From positions 1-64,000 of the forward strand of contig CAVZWL010000014.1 of NCBI GenBank assembly GCA_963778945.1: a stretch of DNA of 64,000 nucleotides, read 5' to 3'. Position numbers and translations under genes: made by a program. The stretch is from Fen-1254 sp963778945. Lineage in GTDB: Bacteria; Bacteroidota; Ignavibacteria; UBA10030. The notes below the pieces were generated by a model, which saw only the letters and a program-made list of their open reading frames with translations, was not told the origin of the DNA and searched no databases. Below are positions 27,317-36,345 of this stretch, piece after piece. Positions within the stretch are counted from its first letter, which is position 1, and each line of letters begins with the position of its first letter.

Positions 27317-28981
27317 ATGATGAAGTATTTTATACGAACTTTCCTCTTAATTGTGATCCCGATTTTATCCGCTTATGCTCAAGTTGTGTATCTTCCTGTT
27401 TCCAATGAGGTATACGATTTTTTAAAAAGAATGTCGAGCAAGCAGCTTTTAACGGATTATCAAGATGCTGCGAAGCCGCTGTCAAGAATGTATATTGCTA
27501 AAGAATTGCGCGAGCTTGAGGACAGCGAAGATAAAATGACTTCTCTCGAACATGATACGTACGATTTTTATGTAACGGAGTTTAAGTATGAGATTTTAAA
27601 ACTTGCAGGCGATACGGAGCCCAGTGAGACGCGATGGCATGTTCTTTCAAAAGAACTTACCGGCGGTATAATCAATATGGATGTCGATTATAAATTTTCT
27701 CATGAACTTGCAGGCGGCGTCAAAACGGATGTCTATACGAAAGGATTGCGGCTTGACGGTTATGTTTATAACTCACTCGGGTTTTACTTTAACTTGGATG
27801 ATAATAAAGAACTCGGCAGTAACCTTAATTTTTACAAGCTCAATACTCCCGATAAAGGCGTAATTTCTTCGACGACGGGTTACACTCCTTCATATTCTCT
27901 TGATGCCAATCCTTTGCCTTCTCCGAATCTTTCCGAGTTGGACTACGATGAAATCGATGCGCAGTTTACTTATCAGATCGGCAAGTTCGCTCTTTCGCTT
28001 GAGAAATCGAACAACATCTGGGGATATGGTGAAAACGGGAATGTTATTTTTTCGAATAAAGCGCCGTCTTATCCACAGTTCAAAATGCGCGTACCTCTTT
28101 CGGATAATATCGATTTCGTTTATTTTCACGCAGAATTAAATTCGAACGTCATCGATTCGACATTGAGTTATTATTCCATTACACCGGGAGCTTCGGAGTA
28201 CAGGCAAGTCGATCATTCGAAATACATTGCTGCGCATCAGATTGAGATGATGCTCTGGAATGGCGTAGACCTCTCGCTCGGAGAATCGATAGTGTACAGC
28301 GACAGGGGACCGCTTCTGATGTACATGATTCCCATCATGCTCTTTAAGGCCGGAGAACATTATAACGGGGACAAGGATAATTGCCAGTTTTTCGGGAGCT
28401 TGGATCTGAATGTTGTCAAAAATACCGATCTCTATTTGTCGTTATTTATCGACGAAATAAATATTGACCAACTTTGGAACGGATTGTACTCGCGGGAACA
28501 AATAGCTTTTACGATAGGAGGACATACCTACGACGTTCTTTTGGATAATCTCGAATTATCGGCCGAATATTCGAGAGCAAATCCCGGAGTCTATGATCAT
28601 AAATATCAATCGACGACGTATACAAACAATGGATATGTCCTCGGAGATTGGATTGGTCAAAATGCAGACGATCTTATATTGTCTGCAACTTATAGGACGA
28701 TGCGGGAATTAAAATTGAGCATATATAATGAAATTTATCGCAAGGGATCGCCAATGCCTATTAGCGATCAGTATTTAGCGGATCAGGGAGGTTTTGGATT
28801 CTTAGATGGTCAGCGCCATGAAGAAAAAATCTTCGGTATCAAAGCTCATTATCAGCCGCTAAGGGATGTGTTTTTTGATGCAAAGGCGCAATTCCATACG
28901 CTCACAGATGAAACGAATCCGCTGCTGAACTATGATAATAAATTCGAATTTTATATTGCAGCGTCTTTGGGGATATGGTGA
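27317..28981 (+). CDS. Capsule assembly Wzi family outer-membrane protein
   Basis: A 554-residue outer-membrane beta-barrel related to Wzi, the protein that anchors capsule to the cell surface. Residues 1-21 are a signal peptide (hydrophobic LLIVIPILSAYAQ, cleavage after AYA). The N-terminal soluble part has VYDFLKRMSSKQLLTDYQDA and KPLSRMYIAKEL, as in Bacteroidota Wzi proteins; the rest shows alternating-strand barrel sequence (YQIGKFALSLEKSNNIWGYG, LMYMIPIMLFKAGEHYNGD) and ends with an aromatic GIW, common for barrels. The frame is intact. It stands alone between repeat arrays after the polysaccharide genes, consistent with capsule or exopolysaccharide attachment. Confidence 0.87.
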   Translation: MMKYFIRTFLLIVIPILSAYAQVVYLPVSNEVYDFLKRMSSKQLLTDYQDAAKPLSRMYIAKELRELEDSEDKMTSLEHDTYDFYVTEFKYEILKLAGDTEPSETRWHVLSKELTGGIINMDVDYKFSHELAGGVKTDVYTKGLRLDGYVYNSLGFYFNLDDNKELGSNLNFYKLNTPDKGVISSTTGYTPSYSLDANPLPSPNLSELDYDEIDAQFTYQIGKFALSLEKSNNIWGYGENGNVIFSNKAPSYPQFKMRVPLSDNIDFVYFHAELNSNVIDSTLSYYSITPGASEYRQVDHSKYIAAHQIEMMLWNGVDLSLGESIVYSDRGPLLMYMIPIMLFKAGEHYNGDKDNCQFFGSLDLNVVKNTDLYLSLFIDEINIDQLWNGLYSREQIAFTIGGHTYDVLLDNLELSAEYSRANPGVYDHKYQSTTYTNNGYVLGDWIGQNADDLILSATYRTMRELKLSIYNEIYRKGSPMPISDQYLADQGGFGFLDGQRHEEKIFGIKAHYQPLRDVFFDAKAQFHTLTDETNPLLNYDNKFEFYIAASLGIW

Positions 28982-28984
28982 GGA

Positions 28985-29084
28985 AGTTCTTAGTTCTTAG
29001 TTCGTAGTTCTTGTAGTTCTTAGTTCTTAGTTCGTAGTTCTTGGTTCGTAGTTCTTAGTTCTTGGTTCTTAGTTTGTAGTTTGC
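28985..29084. repeat. Longest uninterrupted heptamer array, RGTTCKT x 14
   Basis: Fourteen 7-bp units with one 2-bp slip after the fourth (100 bases in all). Units are AGTTCTT, AGTTCGT, GGTTCGT, GGTTCTT, AGTTTGT and AGTTTGC: positions 1 and 6 vary, the GTTC core is nearly fixed. It begins 4 bases after the Wzi stop codon. The remaining 29085-29321 is AT-rich and probably holds the promoter of the sigma-factor operon. Confidence 0.92.
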
Positions 29085-29321
29085 GGTTTATTGTTGATTT
29101 GTTGTTTGGTTATTAATAATAAGGTTTTCGACGTCAACACGATGCCGTTTGCAGGTCTGAGATATTGAACGGTGACAAAGGAAATATACAAAGGGAAAAT
29201 TTATCTCAAAAAATCCTTTTTTTTAACGTTTTTCAATCCCTTTTTTACAAAATACATCGATTTTTAATCAAAAATTAAACTTTTTCCGATTTGAATTGTC
29301 AATATTAATACAGAATATTGA

Positions 29322-29888
29322 ATGAGCCTCATCATAACAGACCTAGAACTTGTTGAAAAATTCCAACAAGGCGATGAGATCTCGTTTAATGAGTTAGTAA
29401 AACGATATCAGGAGAAGATATACTGGATCGCACGACGCATCGTTGGAGATCATGATGCTGCCGATGATATAGCGCAGGAAGTCTTTATTAAGGCGTATTC
29501 GGCTTTGAAAGATTTTCGCGGAGAATCTGCGGTTTATACATGGCTTTACCGTGTGACCGTCAATTTATCGTTAAATTTTGTTCGTCGGAAAAAGGCGAGA
29601 AATTTTTTCCGCATTGACGATTTTTTTGAATTGGAAACGGAAGAGAGCGAAAGTCCGGATAAAATATTCGAAACAAATGAACATAATCAATTGCTAAGTG
29701 AAGCTATAGAACATCTGCCGGAAAAGCAAAAATTGGTTTTTATTTTACGTTATCAGGAAGAATTGTCATACGAAGAAATATCGAAAATCGTTAAGACATC
29801 AGTCGGCGGGTTAAAAGCAAATTATTTTCATGCAATGAAGAAGATAGGAGAGTATATTAATCGTGCGCACAAAACACGTTCATTTTGA
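29322..29888 (+). CDS. ECF sigma factor (sigma-70 family)
   Basis: A 188-residue extracytoplasmic-function sigma factor. Region 2: YQEKIYWIARRIVGDHDAAD and DIAQEVFIKAYSALKDFRGE, then SAVYTWLYRVTVNLSLNFVR. Region 4: IEHLPEKQKLVFILRYQEEL and SYEEISKIVKTSVGGLKANY helix-turn-helix. It overlaps the anti-sigma gene by 26 bases and heads a three-gene operon with it and the Spy-like gene, a typical envelope-stress arrangement. The upstream region is very AT-rich; no specific autoregulatory promoter could be identified by eye. Confidence 0.95.
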   Translation: MSLIITDLELVEKFQQGDEISFNELVKRYQEKIYWIARRIVGDHDAADDIAQEVFIKAYSALKDFRGESAVYTWLYRVTVNLSLNFVRRKKARNFFRIDDFFELETEESESPDKIFETNEHNQLLSEAIEHLPEKQKLVFILRYQEELSYEEISKIVKTSVGGLKANYFHAMKKIGEYINRAHKTRSF

Positions 29889-30501
29889 GCTACTCGATTA
29901 CCTTGAAAACGGCCTCGACGAAGCGGCTCGGCGGCGAATTTCCGGGCATCTCAATTCATGCGAACGATGCCGTGGGGATATGGAAACCCTTGCCTCGACA
30001 TTATCGCGGCTTAAAGAGCTGCCTGCTGATTCTTTGCCGCAATCCTATTTCACAGGTTTCCTGCCCCGTGTTCGTGAAAGACTCGATCAAAAAGTTGACA
30101 AAAATCAAGTATGGACTCCGCGGGTTATCTATGTTGCCGCTCCCGTACTTTCTTTGATTCTGCTTATTTTCCTGCTGCTGAAAGTTCCTGTTTTTGAGCG
30201 GCAGTCACTTCAGAGCGAGGCATTAAGGCCTATGATTGTCAGTCTGTCTCCTGACGAAATTGCCGAAGTGATGGGATCACGCCTGCATGGAGAAGTAATG
30301 AACGAAGCAGAAAATCCATCCGTCTATAATACGGTTATTAAAAAACAATATAATGCAGTAAACGTTGTCAAGGATGCGCTCAAAGACAAGTCCGCATCTC
30401 TTGTGCTGAATGAAAATGATTATCAGGGTATGATTGAATCTCTGAATGATGAACAAGTGGATCACATTATTGTGAGATTGAAGGATAGGGAGGTTTTATG
30501 A
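29863..30501 (+). CDS. Anti-sigma factor with zf-HC2-like domain and one membrane helix
   Basis: A 212-residue protein. The N-terminus (HFELLDYLENGLDEAARRRI and HLNSCERCRGDME) carries a His-x(n)-Cys-x2-Cys zinc site of the zf-HC2 anti-sigma type. A single transmembrane helix lies at about 88-110 (YVAAPVLSLILLIFLLLKVP). The periplasmic part has no recognised domain. Start is GTG at 29863, inside the sigma gene, and its own stop overlaps the next start (ATGA at 30498), so all three are translationally coupled. Role: holds the sigma factor at the inner membrane until an envelope signal arrives (family knowledge). Confidence 0.9.
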   Translation: MRTKHVHFELLDYLENGLDEAARRRISGHLNSCERCRGDMETLASTLSRLKELPADSLPQSYFTGFLPRVRERLDQKVDKNQVWTPRVIYVAAPVLSLILLIFLLLKVPVFERQSLQSEALRPMIVSLSPDEIAEVMGSRLHGEVMNEAENPSVYNTVIKKQYNAVNVVKDALKDKSASLVLNENDYQGMIESLNDEQVDHIIVRLKDREVL

Positions 30502-30997
30502 AACGTTTATATACGATCGGTGTCTCGCTCTTTTTCCTGGTTTTAATCGGAGGGAATGTGGCATATTCGCAGGAAGGTCACCCGCCTTCTCCTTTCGGCG
30601 GACCGGGAGCGGCAAAATTCGATCAATATAAAAAAATGCGCATCATCGAAGCGCTCCATCTCGACGACGAAACTGCAATCAAGTTTGTGACAAAGTATAA
30701 TAAATTTATGGAAGAAATGAGACAGGCGGGAAAGAAAAGGAATGAGATTATAGCCAAATTGGACGATGCATTAAAAAACAAGGCTAACGAAGAAACGCTT
30801 GACAAGATCATCAAGGAATTCGTTCAGGACCAGATGATAGGGCAGGGGATATAAGAAACAAATTTTACCAGGATCTCAAAGATGTCTTCTCAAATAAACA
30901 AATTGCGCAGTTTATCGTTTTCGAAAAAAACTTTAATCAGAATATACGAGAAATAATGCATGAAATGACACAGGAGAGAGAGAGAAGAGAACCTTGA
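30498..30997 (+). CDS. Spy/CpxP-like periplasmic protein (one frameshift)
   Basis: About 165 residues. Signal peptide at 1-25 (IGVSLFFLVLIGGNVAYSQ), a Pro/Gly-rich linker PPSPFGGPGAAKFDQ, then a helical part: MRIIEALHLDDETAIKFVTK and YNKFMEEMRQAGKKRNEII, as in the Spy/CpxP-like repeats of sigma-linked periplasmic chaperones. The frame breaks at about 30845, after which NKFYQDLKDVFSNKQIAQFI and EIMHEMTQERERREP continue to a TGA at 30997. GGGAGG precedes the start. As third gene of the ECF operon it may sense or relieve envelope stress. Confidence 0.8.
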
Positions 30998-31291
30998 AGA
31001 ATTGCGAATCGCGAATTGTCAATTGCGAATTGTAAAATGTAAACTGTGAAAAGTATAGTATGAATAGTGCTGAGTGCTTAGTTTGTAGTGCTGAAGTTAG
31101 GGGAACTAAGAACCACGAACTAAGAACTGCAAATGGTAAACTGTGGACTGTGAATGGTGAATTGTAAAGGGTAAATGGTGAATGGTAAATAGTGAATGGT
31201 GAAAAGCATCGTCTAAAAGGTGCTCAGTGCTTAGTTCGTAGTGCTGAAGTTAAGGGAACTAAGAACCACGAACTTAGAACTAAGAACTAAA
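30998..31291. repeat. Dense mixed heptamer arrays, three types in one gap
   Basis: 31003-31040 carries the TTGCGAA type (GAATTGCGAATCGCGAATTG). 31065-31110 and 31225-31290 carry RGTTCKT and AAGAACY heptamers. 31125-31205 carries RGTRAAT heptamers (GGTGAAT, GGTAAAT, AGTGAAT). No gene. Confidence 0.85.
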
Positions 31292-32449
31292 TTGAAAAGA
31301 ATATATCTAGACTATAGCGCTGCAACTCCTCTCCATCCAGACGTCGCCGGCGTCATGCAATCCGTAGAAGCGGAATATCCTGCAAATCCTTCTTCCGTGC
31401 ATTGGAACGGACGGCAGGCGAGAAAAATACTTGAGGAAAGCCGTGAGAAAATTGCACATCAGCTTGGCGCTGAAAACGATGAAATATATTTTACAAGCGG
31501 CGGTACAGAATCAGATAATTATGCTCTTCTCGGAACATTCTCTGCATTAAAAGAAAAAAATAGAAACCATCTCATTATCAGCGCCATAGAACACCACGCT
31601 GTTTTACATACAGCGGAACACCTGCGATCCCTTGGCGCTGAGCTGACAGTCATTCCTGTAAATAAAAAAGGAGTGATTGAACCTCAAGACGTTATCAGAG
31701 CTCTTCGCCCTTCGACCTTCCTGATTTCCATCATGCTGGTGAACAACGAAATTGGCTCCATCCAGCCGGTTTATGAAGCAGCTCTTGCGGCAAAAGAAAA
31801 AGGAATTCTTGTGCATACGGATGCAGTCCAGGCAGCAGGAAAACTTGTCATCGATGTGAGCTCTTTGCCTGTAGATTTGCTCTCTATCTCTGCTCATAAA
31901 ATCTACGGCCCGAAGGGGATAGGCGGATTATATGTGCGGAAAGGAACTGCATTAAATCCTCTTTTTTTCGGCGGCGGGCAGGAAGCAGGAAGAAGACCCG
32001 GGACTGAAAATATCGCATCCGCAGCCGGCTTTGCAGCGGCATTGAATTTATGCAAGAGAAGAATGGAATCTGAAAATTTGAGATTGGCAGATTTAAAAAC
32101 CTTGCTGTCCGCAGAGTTAAAAATACTCTATCCGGATCTCATTGTGAATGCCGAAGAAGCAGAAACAATTCCTCAAATTTTAAGCATCTCTTTCAATTCT
32201 AAATCTTATAAGATTGACGGAGACGCTTTGATTCTCGGTATGGATCTGCATGGAATCTCGGTCTCGAGCGGATCTGCCTGCACTTCAGGAAGTTTGCAGA
32301 CGTCTCACGTGTTGATGGCAATGGGACACGACGAAGCAACAGCGCGCGCATCGATCAGGTTCTCGATGGGAAACTGGACAACGGAGCAGGATATACATGA
32401 TGCCGTGCAGGCGCTTGAAGAAGTTATGAAAACTGTTCGTGGTGCGTAG
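31292..32449 (+). CDS. Cysteine desulfurase, NifS/IscS-like
   Basis: About 385 residues, a PLP enzyme that releases sulfur from cysteine for Fe-S clusters or thiolation. N-terminus IYLDYSAATPLHPDVAGVMQ; FTSGGTESDNYALLGTF; ISAIEHHAVLHTAEHL; the PLP lysine in SISAHKIYGPKGIGGLYV; the catalytic cysteine in SSGSACTSGSLQTSHVL. Start is probably TTG at 31292 (LKRIYLDY), just after an AAGAACT array; the frame stays open upstream to 31241 through repeat sequence (reading LRTTNLELRTK), which is unlikely to be native protein. Its 3' end overlaps the convergent Ppx/GppA frame by 26 bases. Confidence 0.93.
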   Translation: MKRIYLDYSAATPLHPDVAGVMQSVEAEYPANPSSVHWNGRQARKILEESREKIAHQLGAENDEIYFTSGGTESDNYALLGTFSALKEKNRNHLIISAIEHHAVLHTAEHLRSLGAELTVIPVNKKGVIEPQDVIRALRPSTFLISIMLVNNEIGSIQPVYEAALAAKEKGILVHTDAVQAAGKLVIDVSSLPVDLLSISAHKIYGPKGIGGLYVRKGTALNPLFFGGGQEAGRRPGTENIASAAGFAAALNLCKRRMESENLRLADLKTLLSAELKILYPDLIVNAEEAETIPQILSISFNSKSYKIDGDALILGMDLHGISVSSGSACTSGSLQTSHVLMAMGHDEATARASIRFSMGNWTTEQDIHDAVQALEEVMKTVRGA

Positions 32450-33554
32450 TTCGTTGTGCGAAGTTAAGAGAACTAATGACAACAAGTTCGATTGAACAGC
32501 AGCACCGCAGCACATCAGAACCTTCTTGCTTCAACAACAACCACGAAAAAAGAACTACGAACCAAGAACTACGAACTATTTCCCCAGAACCATCCAGCAT
32601 CATCCCATAACGAAGTCCCTGCCGGCTGACGACAATCTCCTGAATGGAAAAATGAGACAGCACCTCTCGTAGAATAATAATGCCGCCTAGAAGAATGTCC
32701 GCACGGTCTGGAACGATAGCCGGATAACGCAAGAGATCCGGGAGTGTAAGGCCTGCAAGACGTTTAAAAATGGAATCAATATGAGACCTTTGAAGCCGAT
32801 ATCCATGAATCTTAGGACCGTCGAAAGTTTCCAAATCCTGATCAATGGCTGCAAGTGTTGTCAATGTTCCAGCTACGCCGTAGAGTATTGATCCATGCGC
32901 AAACGTTGGGAAGAGTTTTAACTGATTCCGGATATACTCACTTGCCGTTAGAACCGCTTCAACATCGGGAGGGGATTTGCGCAAGAATCTTTCCGTTAAG
33001 CGGACAGAACCGATATCGAGACTTTTTCCTTCGAAAACGGATGCTCCGCGCCCAAAAATCAATTCCGTACTTCCGCCGCCTATATCCAGCACTCCGCGGT
33101 TATCGTCGGACTCTGGAAATCCCCAAAGAGCGCCTTGATACGTTAAAAGCGCCTCTTCGCTGCCTGAAAGAATTCGAATTTTAATCCCTGTTTTTTCAAA
33201 TATGTATTTTACAAACTCTTCCCGGTTTGCCGCATCACGCAATGCGCTTGTTCCGCATGCTCTGATTGTCTCGACCCCTTCTTGAAGTGCAATCTGTCGA
33301 TACGACTGCAAAAATCCCAATACACGTTCAAATGCCTCTGAGTCGATGCGTCGGTTTTCATCGACTCCTCTGCCAAGACGTGCAATGGCATGTTCATCAC
33401 GTACGATTCTGGATATCCGATGTTTCTCAACCTCTGCGATGAGCATGAGAATAGTGTTTGTACCTATGTCAATGGCTGCTATCTTAGTTCGTCGTTCGTT
33501 GTTCGTAGTTCGTAGTTTGTGAATCATGTCTTTAACGAGTCCTTCATAATTCAA
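32424..33554 (-). CDS. Exopolyphosphatase / guanosine pentaphosphatase family (Ppx/GppA)
   Basis: Actin-like ATPase-fold phosphatase, 376 residues as written. Core: IAAIDIGTNTILMLIAEVEK (phosphate 1 loop), ETIRACGTSALRDAANREEF, RGVLDIGGGSTELIFG (phosphate 2 loop), and YGVAGTLTTLAAID. The normal protein ends near SRQGLRYGMMLDGSGEI (about residue 323). The last about 50 residues (IVRSSWFVVLFSWLL and on) are a read-through of heptamer and octamer repeats, and residues 14-23 (LRTTNNERRTK) are also heptamer-encoded. So repeats form both ends of the frame. It would hydrolyse polyphosphate or pppGpp. Confidence 0.9.
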   Translation of the reverse strand: MNYEGLVKDMIHKLRTTNNERRTKIAAIDIGTNTILMLIAEVEKHRISRIVRDEHAIARLGRGVDENRRIDSEAFERVLGFLQSYRQIALQEGVETIRACGTSALRDAANREEFVKYIFEKTGIKIRILSGSEEALLTYQGALWGFPESDDNRGVLDIGGGSTELIFGRGASVFEGKSLDIGSVRLTERFLRKSPPDVEAVLTASEYIRNQLKLFPTFAHGSILYGVAGTLTTLAAIDQDLETFDGPKIHGYRLQRSHIDSIFKRLAGLTLPDLLRYPAIVPDRADILLGGIIILREVLSHFSIQEIVVSRQGLRYGMMLDGSGEIVRSSWFVVLFSWLLLKQEGSDVLRCCCSIELVVISSLNFAQRTTHHEQFS

Positions 33555-33612
33555 GGTTCAAAATTCTTGTCAAAAGCAAACCACGAACTCAGCACTAAGA
33601 ACTAAGAACTTT

Positions 33613-34476
33613 TTAATATTTTGATAGCGCCACCGCCAGCCATTCTTTCTCCGTAATAAACTCTACTACAGAGAGCCGTTGCTTAGAAAAAAGAGGAATG
33701 AGAGATTCATAATCGGTTGTAAGTATTCCCGAAAAAATAATAGTATTGCCTTTTTTGACTTTTTTCGCAAAGAAGGGGAGAAATTTGGTAATCGTCGGAA
33801 CATCGATGTTGGCAATTATAAGGTCAAATAATCTATTAGGTGTCTTATGAGCGCTTCCAAGCAAAACACGCACTTTTCTACCGACTCTGTTCTTTTTAAC
33901 GTTTTCAAGTGCATTAGAGAGCGCCCAGGCATCATTATCGATGGCAATTGCAGAATGTGCCCCAAGCTTAACGCTTGCGATGGCTAAAATACCGGTTCCG
34001 CAGCCAAAATCGAGAATTTTATTCCCTTTCATCAAATATCGTTCAAGTAAAACAAGACTCAGCCTGGTCGTTTCATGATGTCCGGTTCCAAAAGACATTT
34101 TTGGATCAATATGAAGTATAGTTTTACCTCTATCCTTTAGCCGCAGCTTTTTCCAAGACGGTTTAATAATAATCGATTTTGTTGCTTCTACAATACCGGT
34201 TCGTGACTCCCATTTGGCGTTCCAATTTTCCTCATACAAAACTTTGTGTAATACCGCTAAATTCAATTGTGGAAATTCTTTAGCAAAATTCTCTAATACA
34301 ATATGTAGGTTTTTTAAAATTATTTTAAGCGGTGTTTTGGCAGAAATATAGCAGGCGATAGAATCTTGTTCCTGTAAGAATCCGGAAAATCCTATCAAGG
34401 CCAACTGTCCTGAAAGCAGATCCTGGTGGGACGGCGGAATACAAATTACAAACTCATGCCATTTTTTAATAAGCAT
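33613..34476 (-). CDS. prmA: Ribosomal protein L11 methyltransferase
   Basis: A 287-residue SAM methyltransferase that trimethylates L11. SAM motif ILDFGCGTGILAIASVKLGA (about 157-176), preceded by DPKMSFGTGHHETTRLSLVL, the PrmA hallmark, and followed by DLIIANIDVPTITKFLPFFA, where Asn-x-Asp corresponds to the substrate-binding NILA site. Substitution of the usual N-I-L-A by NIDV is a small oddity. The length is normal. Repeat arrays flank it on both sides (33580-33612, 34480-34515). Confidence 0.93.
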   Translation of the reverse strand: MLIKKWHEFVICIPPSHQDLLSGQLALIGFSGFLQEQDSIACYISAKTPLKIILKNLHIVLENFAKEFPQLNLAVLHKVLYEENWNAKWESRTGIVEATKSIIIKPSWKKLRLKDRGKTILHIDPKMSFGTGHHETTRLSLVLLERYLMKGNKILDFGCGTGILAIASVKLGAHSAIAIDNDAWALSNALENVKKNRVGRKVRVLLGSAHKTPNRLFDLIIANIDVPTITKFLPFFAKKVKKGNTIIFSGILTTDYESLIPLFSKQRLSVVEFITEKEWLAVALSKY

Positions 34477-34479
34477 ATC

Positions 34480-34670
34480 TATTAGTTCTTGGTTCTTAGT
34501 TCTTGGTTCTTAGTTCAAGAATTTGAATCCTGCTAACGCACGATATCATTAGTATGCCCGCCTGCATGACTGTTTACCCGCTGCGCATTTTGGCGGGCGT
34601 CAGTAGTCGGCGTCGCCGCAATGCGGGCAGGCCTCCGTTGAACTAAGCACTCAGGACTAAGAACAATTTT
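34480..34670. repeat. Heptamers, CGCTAACGCG-type element and GC-rich palindromes
   Basis: RGTTCKT heptamers 34487-34515; the CGCTAACGCR element at 34520-34550 (TTTGAATCCTGCTAACGCAC); a GC-rich block 34555-34630 with GCCCGCC...GGCGGGC pairing and GCGGGCAGG; reverse-sense heptamers 34640-34668. Confidence 0.75.
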
Positions 34671-34677
34671 TTGCAAA

Positions 34678-36129
34678 CTACATTCTCTTAAAATTCGCTA
34701 AAATCTCTCCAATTTTGTCTTGTATATCCCTATAAACGTCGGGTGAACCTAAAAAATTCTGCATCATGATCGAAAACGCCAGATGTTCTCCATCTTTCGA
34801 AGCAACATATCCTGCAAGACAGCTTACGCCCTTGAGTGTACCTGTCTTGGCGCTTAAATTAGCTTGAGCATTTGTTCCTGCCATTCTGCTTTGTAATGTA
34901 CCATCGACTCCGGCAACAGGAAGTGCTGCTGAAAAACGTTTGAATAAATCCGAGTTTTTATGAATTTGTGTTAAAAGCTGTATAATGATATCCGAAGAAA
35001 GAAGGTTGTATCGCGATACACCGGAACCGTCAACCATGCAATATTGTGTCGTATCTATTCCGATGGATTCCATAAATTGATTTACGACATATATGCCTCC
35101 CTTAGAACTTGCAGGCAAAGAATATTTTTGCGCAGAGAGCGTTTTTAAAATATTTTCAGCAGAAAGATTATCGCTTTGTTTCAATTCACGGATAAGGACG
35201 GAGTCCAGAGAGGTTTCATGTACGGCAATACAAGCTGCATGTGAAGGCGTGGCGCCCGATGTCACCGAGCCGCCTATAGAAATGCCCTGCCGCATCAAAG
35301 ATTCCTTTAATAATTGACCCGCATAAAGTTCCGGCCTGCGAAGGGAAACCGGTAAAGTTTTCAGTGTGTCGGATAAGAGAACTTCTCCTTCGATAATGAT
35401 AGTATTAGGCCACAAAGAAGACGACCTTCGGATTTTGAAAGGATGTCGTATGGAATCGGCTGCTGTTGAAGTCGAATTCAGAACCTGCACAAACGAGGTC
35501 GCGGGATTGAGCGTTAGAACAGCCGGATCGCCGATTTTTAATGCCGGCAGCACACGCAGTTCAATGCAATTTTTATTGACCGACAATGCGGAGATCATAG
35601 GTTCGTCTGCATCCGGTTCGTCATCCCACATCCAGCCCATTCCCCATATTTGATCGTCAAAATAAGATGCGTCTGCGCAAATACCGTCCCGTATTGAGTA
35701 AATGCCCCGTCTGACGAGCTGAATGGCAAGCGTATCCAAATCGCCGGTTTGCAAATCCGGATCGCCGTACCCTTTGAGATATATTTTTCCGGCTACGCCT
35801 CCGGCGTCTATCGTGTCCGCATAGACGGTTGTTTTGAATGCATAATTGCGGTCCAGAATTCCTAACGCGCCGGCGGTTGTAAAAAGCTTAAGCGTGGAAG
35901 CGGGAAGAAGCAGCAAAGAACTCTTGCGTCCATACAATACTTCGTTTCGGTCGAGGGAAACAACTTTGATGCTCACCGCCGTTCGCGTGAATGCGGAATC
36001 GGATAGAAGGGCGTCGATTTCATGATTTAAAACTTCCTTGGGGCCCGATGAAAAATTAAAAAAAGAGGCGGTTGTACAGCCGGTGAATAAAAAAAGAATG
36101 AAAATATATATGATTTTTTTAAAATGCAT
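34678..36129 (-). CDS. dacB: D-alanyl-D-alanine carboxypeptidase/endopeptidase (PBP4, DacB type), lipoprotein
   Basis: A 483-residue class C penicillin-binding protein that trims peptidoglycan cross-links. A lipoprotein signal ends in the lipobox LFTGC with Cys18. Active-site motifs: SxxK as LPASTLKLFTTAG (Ser78, Lys81), SDN as LKQSDNLSAENIL, and KTG as SAKTGTLKGVSCLAGYV. The DacB insertion between motifs 1 and 2 is present (CADASYFDDQIWGMGWMWDD). The lipid anchor is uncommon in enterobacterial DacB but plausible in this phylum. Intact frame, flanked by repeats. Confidence 0.93.
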   Translation of the reverse strand: MHFKKIIYIFILFLFTGCTTASFFNFSSGPKEVLNHEIDALLSDSAFTRTAVSIKVVSLDRNEVLYGRKSSLLLLPASTLKLFTTAGALGILDRNYAFKTTVYADTIDAGGVAGKIYLKGYGDPDLQTGDLDTLAIQLVRRGIYSIRDGICADASYFDDQIWGMGWMWDDEPDADEPMISALSVNKNCIELRVLPALKIGDPAVLTLNPATSFVQVLNSTSTAADSIRHPFKIRRSSSLWPNTIIIEGEVLLSDTLKTLPVSLRRPELYAGQLLKESLMRQGISIGGSVTSGATPSHAACIAVHETSLDSVLIRELKQSDNLSAENILKTLSAQKYSLPASSKGGIYVVNQFMESIGIDTTQYCMVDGSGVSRYNLLSSDIIIQLLTQIHKNSDLFKRFSAALPVAGVDGTLQSRMAGTNAQANLSAKTGTLKGVSCLAGYVASKDGEHLAFSIMMQNFLGSPDVYRDIQDKIGEILANFKRM

Positions 36130-36345
36130 GTTGAAAGTCGATTTTTTTAGTTCTTAGTTTGTGGTTCGTAGTTCGTGGTGTATTAAACTTCGACACTAAG
36201 AACCACAGACCAAAAACCAAGTAAATACGAACTAAATATATATTGTCTTAAAAATCATCAAGAAGCAAGATCGATCAGTTGTAAAAAAAAATGGAGCCCG
36301 TTTTTCAAACCAAGCACTAAGAACCACGAACTAAGAACAAAATGG
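36130..36345. repeat. Heptamer arrays upstream of dacB and secA (divergent gap)
   Basis: RGTTCKT heptamers at 36150-36180, AAGAACY/ACYAAGAACC at 36185-36225, and again AAGCACTAAGAACCACGAAC at 36308-36340. This is the only region from which both divergent genes could be transcribed, so the promoters must lie in or between these arrays. Confidence 0.75.

Noticed and set aside
28985..29084. The regular repeats suggested a CRISPR array
   Set aside because: Units are 7 bp with no unique spacers of constant length, and no cas genes are present.
31241..31291. Upstream ATG start for the cysteine desulfurase
   Set aside because: The added residues (LRELRTTNLELRTK) are heptamer repeat; NifS proteins begin at the IYLDYSAATPLH block.
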